64,000 nt of DNA from Amycolatopsis vastitatis (GCF_002234595.1 NZ_NMUL01000009.1:1-64000), one strand, 5' to 3'; shown: positions 56,369-64,000, counted from the first letter of the stretch. Translations and numbers: made by a program. The notes: generated by a model from the sequence alone, not told the origin.

Positions 56369-58119
56369 CAGGTCCTCCTGCCCGCCGCGGGCGGACCGGC
56401 GACGTCGTTGCTCCGGAAGTACAGGGTGGCGATGCGCTGCTCGACGAGGCGCCGCGCCCGGCCGCGGCTGGCGGCGCGCCAGAGCGCGCGCAGCAGGGCC
56501 GGGGCCGGCTCGGGACCCAGGCGCTCCAGCACCTCCGCCATCGTCCGGGCCCGCGTGGCCGACTTGCCCAGCGCGATCTCCACCAGCGCGGCGAAGTGGC
56601 GGACGGCCGGTTCCTGGTCGACCGGGGCGAGCCGGGTCACCGCCTGCACCAGCCCGTGCCGGTTCAGGAACACGTCGAGGGCGTCCCGCCGGTCGCGGGA
56701 GCTCTGCTTGCGCTCGGTGAGCACGGCCAGGACGTGCGTGGCGATCGCGGGGTCGATGTCGTCGGTGCGGTCCAGCCAGTGCAGCAGGTTCGCCGCCGGG
56801 ATCTCCTCGACGCCGTGGGTGAGGGCGAGCTTGCCGCCGTGGCTGAGCCCGCCGAACCGGCCGACGGCGCGCAGGAACCCGGCGAGGCCCGCGGTGCCGG
56901 TCGGCAGCAGGCCCTCCTGCCCGAGCACGCTGACGATCAGCCGCTCGTCGAAGACGAGGCCGGTCTCGTCCAGCCGGGTTTCCGGGGCGAGCCTGCCGGT
57001 GGCGACCCGGACGGCGAGCTCGTGGACCGCGCGGCGGGCCAGGTCCTGCGCCGTCTTCGTCCCCGCGTGCGTGCCCGCCGCGCGCACCAGGGTGCTGTCC
57101 GGCAGCCTGCCGACCGCGGCGACCAGGTGCTCGTCGATCCGGCCGGAGACGACCACCTGCAGCTCGGTTTCGGTGAGGCCGCCGTCGATCATGCGCCGGA
57201 GCAGGTCCGCCGCGTCGGCGAGCACCCCCGGCGCGTACTGGATGCCCTTCGCCCACGCGGCGACGCTTTTGGGGCCCGACAACGGTTCCGGCGGCCGCAG
57301 CCGCGCGACGCCGTCGACCCCGGAACGCAGGTACCGCGTCACGATCGCCGCGACCACCGGGCTCGCCGCGGCGGGGGCGACTGCCGCAGTGTCCAGCCGG
57401 ACCCGTCGGCGCGCCGAACCGCGCGTCGAGAACTGGTTGCCGGCCAGGAAGACCACGCGGGGCAGGTCCGCCGCGGTGTCCGCGGACTCGTGCGTGGCGA
57501 AGGTCCACGGCCGCCCCGGCGCCTCGCCGAGGATGTCGGCGAGGGCGCACACCAGCTCCAGCGGCGCCGCGCCGGCCGCGGTCACGGTGAGGTCGTCGAC
57601 GGGGTTCTCGAGCACCGCGCCGAGCAGGCGGGTGAGCGCCTCCGGGGGCAGCTGGGCGACGCGCTCGCGGAGCTGGTACAGCCCGTATTCGGCCCAGCGG
57701 CCCAGTTCCGGGCCGTCGAGCGCCGGCAGCACGCCGTCCTCGGGCAGCTCCGCCGCGTCCCCGGTCCAGTCTTCCCAGTACGTCAGGCCGAGCGCCTCCG
57801 GAGTCGTCAGCGCGCGGCAGATCAGCACGTGCGCGAGCGTCGACCCGGCCCGGCCTTCGTCGTCGGCCACCGGGATCTTCCGCAGCAGGCCGTACTGCTC
57901 GCCCGCGGCGAAGAAGACGAACCCTTGCTCGGGGCGGGTTTCCTCGTCGTCGCCGGTGGCCCAGACGAGCTTGCCGAGGCGTCCGTCCCAGACCCGCAGC
58001 GCGTCGGCGTCCAGTGACGTCGCCACCGGCCCCACCCCGCGCTTGCCGGTCAGCGACCGCGGGGACCACCGGTAGACGATCTGGTCGACCGTCCCGTGCC
58101 GCGTCAGCTGTTCAGTCAT
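56365..58119 (-). CDS. GTPase-associated protein 1 (GAP1) family
   Basis: A 584-residue protein of the GTPase-associated protein 1 family. The N-terminal GAP1-N-like region contains VDQIVYRWSPRSLTGKRGVG and FVFFAAGEQYGLLRKIPVAD, then STLAHVLICRALTTPEALGL; the middle and C-terminal parts are helical. Such proteins sit next to TRAFAC-clade GTPases in conflict systems, where they are thought to couple GTPase state to effectors. The ATG at 58119 overlaps the GTPase stop by eight bases; a GTG at 58128 is also possible. Confidence 0.75.
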   Translation of the reverse strand: MTEQLTRHGTVDQIVYRWSPRSLTGKRGVGPVATSLDADALRVWDGRLGKLVWATGDDEETRPEQGFVFFAAGEQYGLLRKIPVADDEGRAGSTLAHVLICRALTTPEALGLTYWEDWTGDAAELPEDGVLPALDGPELGRWAEYGLYQLRERVAQLPPEALTRLLGAVLENPVDDLTVTAAGAAPLELVCALADILGEAPGRPWTFATHESADTAADLPRVVFLAGNQFSTRGSARRRVRLDTAAVAPAAASPVVAAIVTRYLRSGVDGVARLRPPEPLSGPKSVAAWAKGIQYAPGVLADAADLLRRMIDGGLTETELQVVVSGRIDEHLVAAVGRLPDSTLVRAAGTHAGTKTAQDLARRAVHELAVRVATGRLAPETRLDETGLVFDERLIVSVLGQEGLLPTGTAGLAGFLRAVGRFGGLSHGGKLALTHGVEEIPAANLLHWLDRTDDIDPAIATHVLAVLTERKQSSRDRRDALDVFLNRHGLVQAVTRLAPVDQEPAVRHFAALVEIALGKSATRARTMAEVLERLGPEPAPALLRALWRAASRGRARRLVEQRIATLYFRSNDVAGPPAAGRRTW

Positions 58120-59194
58120 CCCGGCCACCGTCCACTCCGGCCTCGGCGGGGCCGGCCACGCCCTTCATGGCGAGCAGGGCCAGCAGCGGCTTGAGCACCC
58201 GCCGCTGGCGGAAGGTCAACGGCGGGAAGTGCCCGTCCTCGGCCTGGGTGCCGGTCGCCGACGCGAAGTGCAGCGTCGAGTCCAGGCACTGCTCGGCCGG
58301 GGCGAGCCAGCCCGCCGCGCCGCGGGCGGAGAGGTACGCGTAGACGTCCCGGCTTTCGGCTTCGAGCGTGCTCAGGTCGAACTCCTCGTCGCCGTCGTGG
58401 TCCAGCCAGCGGCGCACCAGCTCGGACCGGAACCGCAGCCGGTCGGCCTTGACCACGACCGACGCCGACGGCATCGGCAGGAACGGCCGGTGCCGCGGGT
58501 TGCGGATCCGCTGCAGCTTGCCGAGGGAGACGTCGAAGGCGTTGTCCCGGGTGGCGGCGGCGTCCGGGCGGACCAGCCGGGGCACGGCCTCGGGGTCGAT
58601 GACGAACAGCAGCGCGTTCACCGCGCCGATGAACGAGACACCGGGGTCGACGTCCTCCAGGACCTCGCCGGCGACGTCGAAGAAGGTCAGCGCGCAGCGG
58701 CGGCCGGTCAGGTCGTTGGTCACGCGGAACGCGTCGGTGAACTCGATCTGCTCCCGCCGCGTGGGCCGCAGCTCCCGGCCCGCCATGAACGGCTGCACGA
58801 CATCCCGCATGTACTGGTTGTGGACGCGCAGGTCCAGCGGGTCGATCCGGAGGCCGAGCCGCTTCAGCTGCGCGGACCCGGCCAGCAGCCGCCCGATCAT
58901 GGCGGCGAGGAGGTGGCTCTTGCCCGCGGCGCTCGCGCCGATCACCCCGACCACGATGCGGTCGTCGTACTCGCCGTAGTCGTAGGGCAGGTAGTGCGTG
59001 GTGCCGTCACCGGTGCAGACGCGGTAGGCGGCGGTGAGCCGCATCCGCCGGGCCTCCGCGCTTTCCCCGGGCCGGGGGAGGAACGGCGCCGCGTCACCGG
59101 CGTCGTCCAGGACGACCACCCTGGTCCGCGTCCAGTCGAGCCGGTGCAGGCAGATCGGGCACTCCACCCGGGTGAAGCGACGGCGCCCGATCAC
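58112..59194 (-). CDS. TRAFAC-clade GTPase with zinc ribbon
   Basis: A 360-residue P-loop GTPase. An N-terminal zinc-ribbon-like segment has VECPICLHRLDW (Cys12, Cys15) and Cys60/His67 as possible ligands. The P-loop is VVGVIGASAAGKSHLLAAMI (about residues 82-100, Lys92), switch II/G3 is LTFFDVAGEVLEDVDPGVSF, and G4 is replaced by SVVVKADRLRF. This is the GTPase class of the GAP1/TRAFAC conflict systems. The GTG at 59194 overlaps the kinase stop by four bases (GTGA). The enzyme probably acts as a molecular switch that gates the effector. Confidence 0.85.
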   Translation of the reverse strand: MIGRRRFTRVECPICLHRLDWTRTRVVVLDDAGDAAPFLPRPGESAEARRMRLTAAYRVCTGDGTTHYLPYDYGEYDDRIVVGVIGASAAGKSHLLAAMIGRLLAGSAQLKRLGLRIDPLDLRVHNQYMRDVVQPFMAGRELRPTRREQIEFTDAFRVTNDLTGRRCALTFFDVAGEVLEDVDPGVSFIGAVNALLFVIDPEAVPRLVRPDAAATRDNAFDVSLGKLQRIRNPRHRPFLPMPSASVVVKADRLRFRSELVRRWLDHDGDEEFDLSTLEAESRDVYAYLSARGAAGWLAPAEQCLDSTLHFASATGTQAEDGHFPPLTFRQRRVLKPLLALLAMKGVAGPAEAGVDGGRDD

Positions 59195-60171
59195 AGGGCC
59201 GCCACCACGACCACGACGACCAGGGCGGCCACGAGCAGCAACCCGGTCAGCAGCGCCCGGAACGACGACGGCGGCGCGGCGTCGGGCTGCCGGGGCATGC
59301 TCTGCCGGAACGCGCGCTGCTCGTGCCGGAGCCGCTCGAAGTCGCGCCGCGCCTCGGCTTCCCGCTCCGGCATCGGCGACGCGGAACCGGGGCGCGTCAC
59401 CGGGTCGGGCAGCCGGCGGCGGCGCAGCAGCTCGCGAGCTTCCGGCACCTTGCGCGGGTCGGGGGAGAAGACGTTCTCGAGCAGCACCCGCAGCGGCGTG
59501 TCCTGCAGGTCCAGCCGCTCCGCGGCCTCGGCGGGCCCGGCCACGGTCTCCCCGGTGTAGAGCCGGTAGACCACCAGCCCCGCGGCGGTGACGTCGTCGG
59601 CCGGGTGGGCGGGCGTGGCCGGCCGCGGCGGGCAGCAGGAGCACGCCGGCCGGGTACCGCCGGCCAGCGTGGCGTGCTCGAAGTCGGTGAGCTGCAGGCC
59701 CTTGCCGTCCCAGCGGAGTGTGTCGAAGCCGATGCGGCCGTGCACGATCCGGGTCATCGCCAGGTAGCGCAGGATGCGCAGCAGGTCGTCGACGACCGGG
59801 CCGGTCCGCGCCGGGTCCCAGGGCAGCTCGCTTTCCCAGCGGCGCAGCGGTTCCCCGCGGCAAGTGGCGACCAGGAACGGCGGCGCGTGGTCGGGGTTGT
59901 GCCCGACGAGCCGGGTCAGCTGCGCGGGGTAGCGGGTGTCGGTCAGCCGGCCGGTGAGCCGGTCGAGCATCGTGATCTCGCGCCGCAGCGCCTCGCCGGC
60001 CCCGGCGCGGTCGAGGGCCTCCTTGACGACGATCGGCTCGTTGAGCCGGTCGTGGGCGCGGCGCGCGCACGCGAGCGTGCCCAGCACGCGGTGCCCCTCG
60101 AACTCGACGTCATATGGTTGGTAACCCCGGCCGATGTGCCCGGCGATGATCAGCTGGAGGCGTTCGGTCAT
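59191..60171 (-). CDS. degenerate protein kinase with membrane anchor
   Basis: A 326-residue protein with a protein-kinase fold: Lys50 in NEPIVVKEAL, Glu65 in ALRREITML, and the catalytic loop reads RIVHGRIGFDTLRW, i.e. HRD changed to HGR (His144) with no catalytic Asp. DFG is DFE (Asp163-Glu165, LTDFEHATLA). A Cys-rich insert (RPACSCCPPRP) follows. After a charged linker there is a C-terminal TM helix (LLTGLLLVAALVVVVVVAAL, about 305-325). It is the first gene of the leftward operon. The missing catalytic Asp suggests a pseudokinase or ATP-binding sensor. The ATG at 60171 is used. Confidence 0.8.
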   Translation of the reverse strand: MTERLQLIIAGHIGRGYQPYDVEFEGHRVLGTLACARRAHDRLNEPIVVKEALDRAGAGEALRREITMLDRLTGRLTDTRYPAQLTRLVGHNPDHAPPFLVATCRGEPLRRWESELPWDPARTGPVVDDLLRILRYLAMTRIVHGRIGFDTLRWDGKGLQLTDFEHATLAGGTRPACSCCPPRPATPAHPADDVTAAGLVVYRLYTGETVAGPAEAAERLDLQDTPLRVLLENVFSPDPRKVPEARELLRRRRLPDPVTRPGSASPMPEREAEARRDFERLRHEQRAFRQSMPRQPDAAPPSSFRALLTGLLLVAALVVVVVVAAL

Positions 60172-60358
60172 CCAGGCCCCTCTTGAATCGTGACTCGCGC
60201 ACCGTAGGTCGGAATACCGCACTCGACGATCCCTACTCAGCGGTAGTCTCCGAACGGACGAGTGTTTCCTAACGTTCCGGTAGTCCTGTCCGTCAGTTGT
60301 AACGAGCATCCTCCGACGACCGATTGGACACCACGTCAATGACCGTTTTCGCGTTCTC
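60172..60358. promoter_or_regulatory. divergent promoter region of conflict locus
   Basis: This 187-base region separates the two divergent operons and must contain both promoters. It is less GC-rich than its surroundings around 60240-60320. No strong palindrome is visible apart from short CTACTCAGCGGTAG-like symmetry near 60234. Coordinate expression of both operons is likely. Confidence 0.5.
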
Positions 60359-61225
60359 GTGCGCGCCGATTCGGGACGGGGAGTGGTCGGCCTGACCTAC
60401 GACGAGCTGCGGCGGGAAGACGCTTTCTCCTTGCTCGGCCGCCTCTTCCCCGACCAGTCGAAGGCCAATGGGCTGCTGGAGGACGCCGGTGTCAGGATCG
60501 GGGCCGTGCCGCCGATGGCGCCGTCATCCCCGGCCGAGTACTGGCGCACGGTCTGTCGGGAAATCGCCGACGGACGGCATCCGACGACTCTGGAAAAACT
60601 GCTGGACGCGGCCATGGGCTGGTATCCGGCGAGCGCGGAACTGAAAGCATTGCGCGGGCGTGGCGGGGCCACCTCCACACTTCGTGTCCTCTGTTTGCTC
60701 GCTTCGCCCGCCGATACGTCGCGAATTCGGCTGGAAGTCGAACACCGCGTTCTCCAGGAGATCGCGCGCACGAGCCCGCGGCTCGAGACGACCGTGCTGC
60801 CGGCCACCCGGACCCGCGACATCGTGCCCGGGCTGCTGCGCGCCAAGCCCGACGTCCTGCACTTCGCCGGCCACGGCACCCCCGAGGGCGAACTGGTCTT
60901 CGAGGACGACCGCGGCTTCGCCCGCCCGGTGTCCGCGCAGGTGCTGGCCGAGGTGCTCGACGTGGTTCCGCCGCTGCTGTGCGTCGTGCTGAACTCCTGC
61001 TACACCGGGGCCTACGCCGACGTCCTGGCCGGCCGCGCGGAAGCCGTCACCGGCTCGACGGTGCCCCTCGGCGACCGCTGCGCGATCGCGTTCACCGAAG
61101 GCTTCTACACCGGGCTCGCCGGCGGTGAGGAGCCCGGCCTCGCCTACCGGGCGGGCCTGGCCCAGATGCGGCTTTCGCGGTGCGACACCGGCAAGATGTG
61201 CTTCAGCTCCGGGCGGGCCGTGTGA
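60359..61225 (+). CDS. EAD-CHAT caspase-like protease
   Basis: A 288-residue effector. Residues about 12-100 form an effector-associated domain of the EAD1 type (LTYDELRREDAFSLLGRLFP, then PAEYWRTVCREIADGRHPTT and AAMGWYPASAELKAL). Residues about 105-288 are a CHAT/caspase-like protease with LHFAGHGTPEGELVFED (catalytic His172) and CVVLNSCYTGAYADVL (catalytic Cys214). EADs recruit partners that carry the same domain. The start is uncertain: GTG at 60359, or GTG at 60383 preceded by GGGGA. Its end overlaps the next gene by four bases (GTGA), so it heads the rightward operon. Confidence 0.88.
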   Translation: MRADSGRGVVGLTYDELRREDAFSLLGRLFPDQSKANGLLEDAGVRIGAVPPMAPSSPAEYWRTVCREIADGRHPTTLEKLLDAAMGWYPASAELKALRGRGGATSTLRVLCLLASPADTSRIRLEVEHRVLQEIARTSPRLETTVLPATRTRDIVPGLLRAKPDVLHFAGHGTPEGELVFEDDRGFARPVSAQVLAEVLDVVPPLLCVVLNSCYTGAYADVLAGRAEAVTGSTVPLGDRCAIAFTEGFYTGLAGGEEPGLAYRAGLAQMRLSRCDTGKMCFSSGRAV

Positions 61226-61851
61226 CCGAACAGCGTGTGACCGAACAGCATGTGACCGAACCGCGCGAAGACCTGGCGGGCCTCACCCCGGACGAGCTGT
61301 TCCACCGCGGCCGCGAGCACGGCATGGACCGGACGAACAGCGGCGCCGACGGCCCGGCGGTCACCACGGCCGCGTCGTTCTGGGTGGCCGAAGGGGGCAG
61401 CCGGGTCTGCCCGGTGTGCCGGCACACCTTCCGCATCGGCGAGCGGGTGTGGGTTGACCACGCGGTCGCCGGGAAGCCGGCCCGGGTCGTGCACGCGAGC
61501 CGGGAACTGCCGTGCCACGGCGAAACCGTCGAAGGCGGCACGGACGACCCGGAACTGGCCGCGCGGTTCTTCGCCGCCGTCGACGCGAGCAACCCGCTCA
61601 AGGGCGGCGTCCGGCTGAAGGCGGACTCGCCGCAGGTGGCCAAGCTCGTGCACCGCGTGAAGTGCGCCGGCTGCGGGCATTCCCTGCGGCCACTGGAGGT
61701 CATCGTGTTCTGCCCCTGCGACCCGGAGAAACCCCGCTGCCGGCTGGCGGTGCACAACGACCGGGCCCGCGGCGTCAGCTGCTTCGACGAATGGCTGACC
61801 GGCCGTCCCCTCGAGCACTGCCCGATGAGCTACCGCAAGAGGAAGCCGTGA
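61222..61851 (+). CDS. two-zinc-cluster RING-like protein
   Basis: A 209-residue protein. The first cluster has RVCPVCRHTFRIGERVWVDH (Cys63, Cys66) with Cys98. The second is VKCAGCGHSLRPLEVIVFCP then CDPEKPRCRLAVHNDRARGV and SCFDEWLTGRPLEHCP (Cys148, 151, 164, 166, 173, His178, Cys187, Cys200), an order of Cys/His close to a RING finger. A ubiquitin-ligase-like role beside the E1 and E2 genes is an inference. The start GTG at 61222 overlaps the caspase stop; three in-frame GTG starts recur every 15 bases (61222, 61237, 61252). Confidence 0.75.
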   Translation: MTEQRVTEQHVTEPREDLAGLTPDELFHRGREHGMDRTNSGADGPAVTTAASFWVAEGGSRVCPVCRHTFRIGERVWVDHAVAGKPARVVHASRELPCHGETVEGGTDDPELAARFFAAVDASNPLKGGVRLKADSPQVAKLVHRVKCAGCGHSLRPLEVIVFCPCDPEKPRCRLAVHNDRARGVSCFDEWLTGRPLEHCPMSYRKRKP

Positions 61852-62852
61852 CGCGCTACCGCCGGCACGCGGAGATCCCCGGCTGGCACCAGGACGCGCT
61901 CACCGGGGCGACGGCCGTGGTGGTCGGCGTCGGCGCGCTCGGCACGGAGACCGCGCGGCTGCTGGCCCAGGCCGGTGTCGGCAGGCTCGTGCTGTGCGAC
62001 CCCGACGACGTCGACGAGTCGAACCTGAGCCGGGGCGCGCTGTTCACGCCCGCCGACGTCGGCAGGCCCAAGGCCGAGGCCGCCGCGGCGGCGCTGACCG
62101 CGCTCGTGCCCGGCGTCCGCGCCGAGGCCCGGCACGCCGAGCTGTCGGCCGGCGTCGGCCTCGCCGAACTGCGGTCCGCCGACCTCGTGCTGAGCTGCTT
62201 GGACAGCATCGCGGCGCGGGTGAGCCTGACCCGGCGGTGCGCCCTCGTCGGCGCCGGGCTGCTGGACGCGGGCACGCACCCGTGGGGCGGCGAGGTCCGC
62301 CACTACGTCCCGGGCGGCGCCTGCTTCGGCTGCGGCCTCACCCCGGCCGAGCGGGAGACCGCGGACGACCCGTGGAGCTGCGCGCGGCCGGTGGCGGTGG
62401 CGAGCCACGGCGCGTCGGCCCCGGTGTCCGCGCTGACCGCGGCCTGGCTCACGACCACGGCGTTGAGAGTCCTTTTCGGACTGACCGAACCCGCCGCGAT
62501 CACCCGGGTCGAGCCGGTGCCCGGCACGGCGTACCGGCTGGCGGCCGAGCGGGACCCGGACTGCCCGCTGCACGAGCGGATCGAGCCGGAGTCGGTCACC
62601 CGCACCCCGGTCGCCGCCGTCGACCGGGTCGGCGAGCTGCTCGCCCTGGTGGCGGCCGACGAGATCGCGCTGAGCTGGAACCCGTTCGGCACGCCCCCGC
62701 CCACCACGATCCGGCTGCGGGACGCCGCGCCGGACGCCACCCTCGCGAGCCTGCGGGTCGCCCCGCGGGAGCTGATCCCCGTCGTCGTCCCGGGTGACCC
62801 GGCCCGGACGCGTTATCTGGAGCTGGCCGCCGAAGGAGAAGGAAACCGATGA
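61848..62852 (+). CDS. ThiF/E1-like activating enzyme
   Basis: A 334-residue E1-type adenylating protein. The Rossmann motif is VVVGVGALGTETARLLAQAG (G27-x-G29-x2-G32), the nucleotide Asp51 is in LCDPDDVDESNLSRGALF (Asn59, Arg62), and LVLSCLDSIAARVSL follows. Zinc or catalytic Cys candidates are CFGC (159/162), SC178 and a late DCPLH. It should adenylate the C-terminal Gly of a ubiquitin-like protein. The GTG at 61848 overlaps the preceding stop by four bases and its own stop overlaps the E2-fusion start, so the four genes are coupled. Confidence 0.88.
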   Translation: MTRYRRHAEIPGWHQDALTGATAVVVGVGALGTETARLLAQAGVGRLVLCDPDDVDESNLSRGALFTPADVGRPKAEAAAAALTALVPGVRAEARHAELSAGVGLAELRSADLVLSCLDSIAARVSLTRRCALVGAGLLDAGTHPWGGEVRHYVPGGACFGCGLTPAERETADDPWSCARPVAVASHGASAPVSALTAAWLTTTALRVLFGLTEPAAITRVEPVPGTAYRLAAERDPDCPLHERIEPESVTRTPVAAVDRVGELLALVAADEIALSWNPFGTPPPTTIRLRDAAPDATLASLRVAPRELIPVVVPGDPARTRYLELAAEGEGNR

Positions 62853-64000
62853 AAGAACTGGCGGCGGCACTGGCGCAGTGCTTCCGGGACGAGCAGGGCG
62901 CCCGCTCCTTCCTGACCGAGATGGGCTACCCCGTCGACCGGCTCCAGCCGTTCGGCAGCGCGCGGCAGTTCTGGGCGGAGGTCGTCTCGGAACTGGAGCT
63001 GGGCATCCTGGCCGACGGCATCCCGACGATCGTGGTCGCCGCCGCCGAGTGGTATCCCGGGCACGCGGTGCTCCAGGAGCTGGCGGCGAAACAGGCCGCC
63101 GTCGACGAGGCACAGGACGCCCCGCCGGGCCGGCCGGCCGAGCCGCCGGTGGAGCAGGACGGCGACTGCTTCGCGATCCTCGCGATCAACACCACCCAGC
63201 ACGCGGAGTTCCTCGACGTGGTGCGGTCGGTCGCCGACCCCGACGCGGAGCTGCTCTACGCCACCCGCCAGATCTCCGCGGTCCGGATCCAGGACCCGGG
63301 CGCGAGCGCGGGCGAAGTGGCCGCCCGGATCGAGGACGAGCTGGCCGCCCGGCAGATCAGCGCCGACGTCAGCTACGCCAGCTACGGGTTCCGGCCGTAC
63401 CTGCTGGCCAGCCTGGTGGTCTACGGCCCCGACGGCGCGCCGTACGAGCTGCGCGGGGTGCCGGCCAGCACCCCGGTGCGGGACATCCCGTTCGCGGTGC
63501 TCAACCACTACGACGACGAAGCCGTGCGCAACCGGCGCGGCCAGTTCATGGAGACCACCGTCGACCTGGTCGACGAAGACGGCACGCCGCACCGGCTCGA
63601 CCCGAACCGCAGCCTGCACGAGAACGGCGTCACCGACGGCGCGTCCATGCGGGTCGGGGCCCGGGCGACGGCGGGCGGCGGTGTCGACCGGACGATGGAG
63701 TGGTTCGACCGGGCCCGCGCGCAGATCGACCTGTTCGCCCAGCGGCACGACGAGTTCACGGTCACCGCGACCGACGACCCCGACCTGCCGACGGTGTTCG
63801 AGATCGAGATCCGCTCGCCGGGGTTCGCCCCGCCGCCGGAGGCCGGGGCGGAGCCGGTCGTGATCGACCGCCACGAGCTGCGGATCATGCTCACCCGGGA
63901 GTTCCCGAGAAGGGCGCCCGCCGTGCAGTGGCGGTCGGAGGTCTTCCACCCCAACATCGTCCCGGTCCGCCGGTACGAGGTGCCCAAGGGCGCGGTGTGC
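62849..64000 (+). CDS. EAD / beta-grasp / E2-like fusion, runs off window
   Basis: At least 384 residues with no stop before 64000. Residues 1-80 are a second EAD1-like domain (LAAALAQCFRDEQGARSFLT, then FWAEVVSELELGILADGIPT, EWYPGHAVLQEL), like that of the caspase. About 105-180 is an alpha/beta segment I do not recognise. About 184-272 looks like a beta-grasp (ubiquitin-like) domain ending LHENGVTDGASMRVG. About 283 onward is an E2-like fold with PAVQWRSEVFHPNI and KGAVC: an HPN motif at 367-369 and Cys384 as the expected active Cys. The ATG at 62849 overlaps the E1 stop. Confidence 0.75.
   Translation, partial: MKELAAALAQCFRDEQGARSFLTEMGYPVDRLQPFGSARQFWAEVVSELELGILADGIPTIVVAAAEWYPGHAVLQELAAKQAAVDEAQDAPPGRPAEPPVEQDGDCFAILAINTTQHAEFLDVVRSVADPDAELLYATRQISAVRIQDPGASAGEVAARIEDELAARQISADVSYASYGFRPYLLASLVVYGPDGAPYELRGVPASTPVRDIPFAVLNHYDDEAVRNRRGQFMETTVDLVDEDGTPHRLDPNRSLHENGVTDGASMRVGARATAGGGVDRTMEWFDRARAQIDLFAQRHDEFTVTATDDPDLPTVFEIEIRSPGFAPPPEAGAEPVVIDRHELRIMLTREFPRRAPAVQWRSEVFHPNIVPVRRYEVPKGAVC

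Noticed and set aside
55280..58075. Long frames on both strands overlapping GAP1 and the coiled-coil gene
   Set aside because: They combine several shadow segments; the GAP1 and membrane-protein frames have coherent domains and GTGA overlaps, the others do not.

Overview
The DNA is very GC-rich, with strong G/C preference at third codon positions, many GTG starts and many 1-4 base gene overlaps. The protein families seen (conservon cvnABCD, DUF5994, DUF5997, DUF6292, ECF41 sigma factor, DUF222/HNH repeats, DMATS-type prenyltransferase, CATRA conflict proteins) point to a filamentous actinobacterium, most likely Pseudonocardiaceae and Amycolatopsis-like. This is inference; there is no rRNA in the window to confirm it. 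I see no rRNA, tRNA or CRISPR array.

Layout. Positions 1-11.5 kb hold small actinobacterial families (DUF6292, DUF5994, DUF6307-like, DUF1963, DUF6348), a DMT-type permease and two divergent regulator/enzyme pairs with clear operators: TetR with an NAD-dependent epimerase, and MarR with a metallo-beta-lactamase-fold plus SnoaL-like operon. Several gene remnants also lie here. 12-15.9 kb is a secreted glycosidase pair, GH10 xylanase and GH59 galactocerebrosidase, both ending in ricin-type CBM13. 24.4-25.9 kb (GH62 arabinofuranosidase) and 29.1-29.7 kb (AA10 LPMO) complete a plant-polysaccharide theme, with LacI-, CebR- and XlnR-like boxes upstream. 19.7-23.7 kb is a tightly coupled minus-strand operon of two fatty-acid desaturases, two membrane proteins and a SAM methyltransferase, a likely lipid-modification pathway. 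29.9-36.4 kb is rich in regulation: TetR/bicupin divergent from DoxX/ECF41 sigma, a large LuxR-type ATPase regulator, and HxlR divergent from an alpha/beta hydrolase. At 36.6-39.8 kb a DUF222/HNH gene is split by a group II intron. 40-42.6 kb is a coupled trio containing a DMATS-type prenyltransferase and a haem-oxygenase-like di-iron enzyme, a possible minimal biosynthetic cluster. 42.7-46.6 kb is a complete conservon. 47-49.4 kb holds kynureninase and a DUF5997/LysR-effector-domain pair.

The most exciting region is 52.9-64.0 kb, a divergent conflict/immunity locus. The leftward operon encodes a degenerate protein kinase with a C-terminal membrane anchor, a TRAFAC-clade GTPase, GTPase-associated protein 1, a two-TM coiled-coil protein, an OmpA-like membrane protein, a CATRA-associated protein and a CATRA protein carrying a class III nucleotide-cyclase-like domain. 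The rightward operon encodes an effector-associated domain (EAD) fused to a CHAT/caspase-like protease, a two-zinc-cluster RING-like protein, a ThiF/E1-like enzyme and an EAD / beta-grasp / E2-like fusion that runs off the window. Together these look like a caspase effector combined with a bacterial ubiquitin-like conjugation cassette and an NTPase-gated membrane sensor. The domain families are known from comparative genomics of conflict systems. This combination, especially the EAD-E2 fusion sharing an EAD with the caspase, is what deserves experimental attention.
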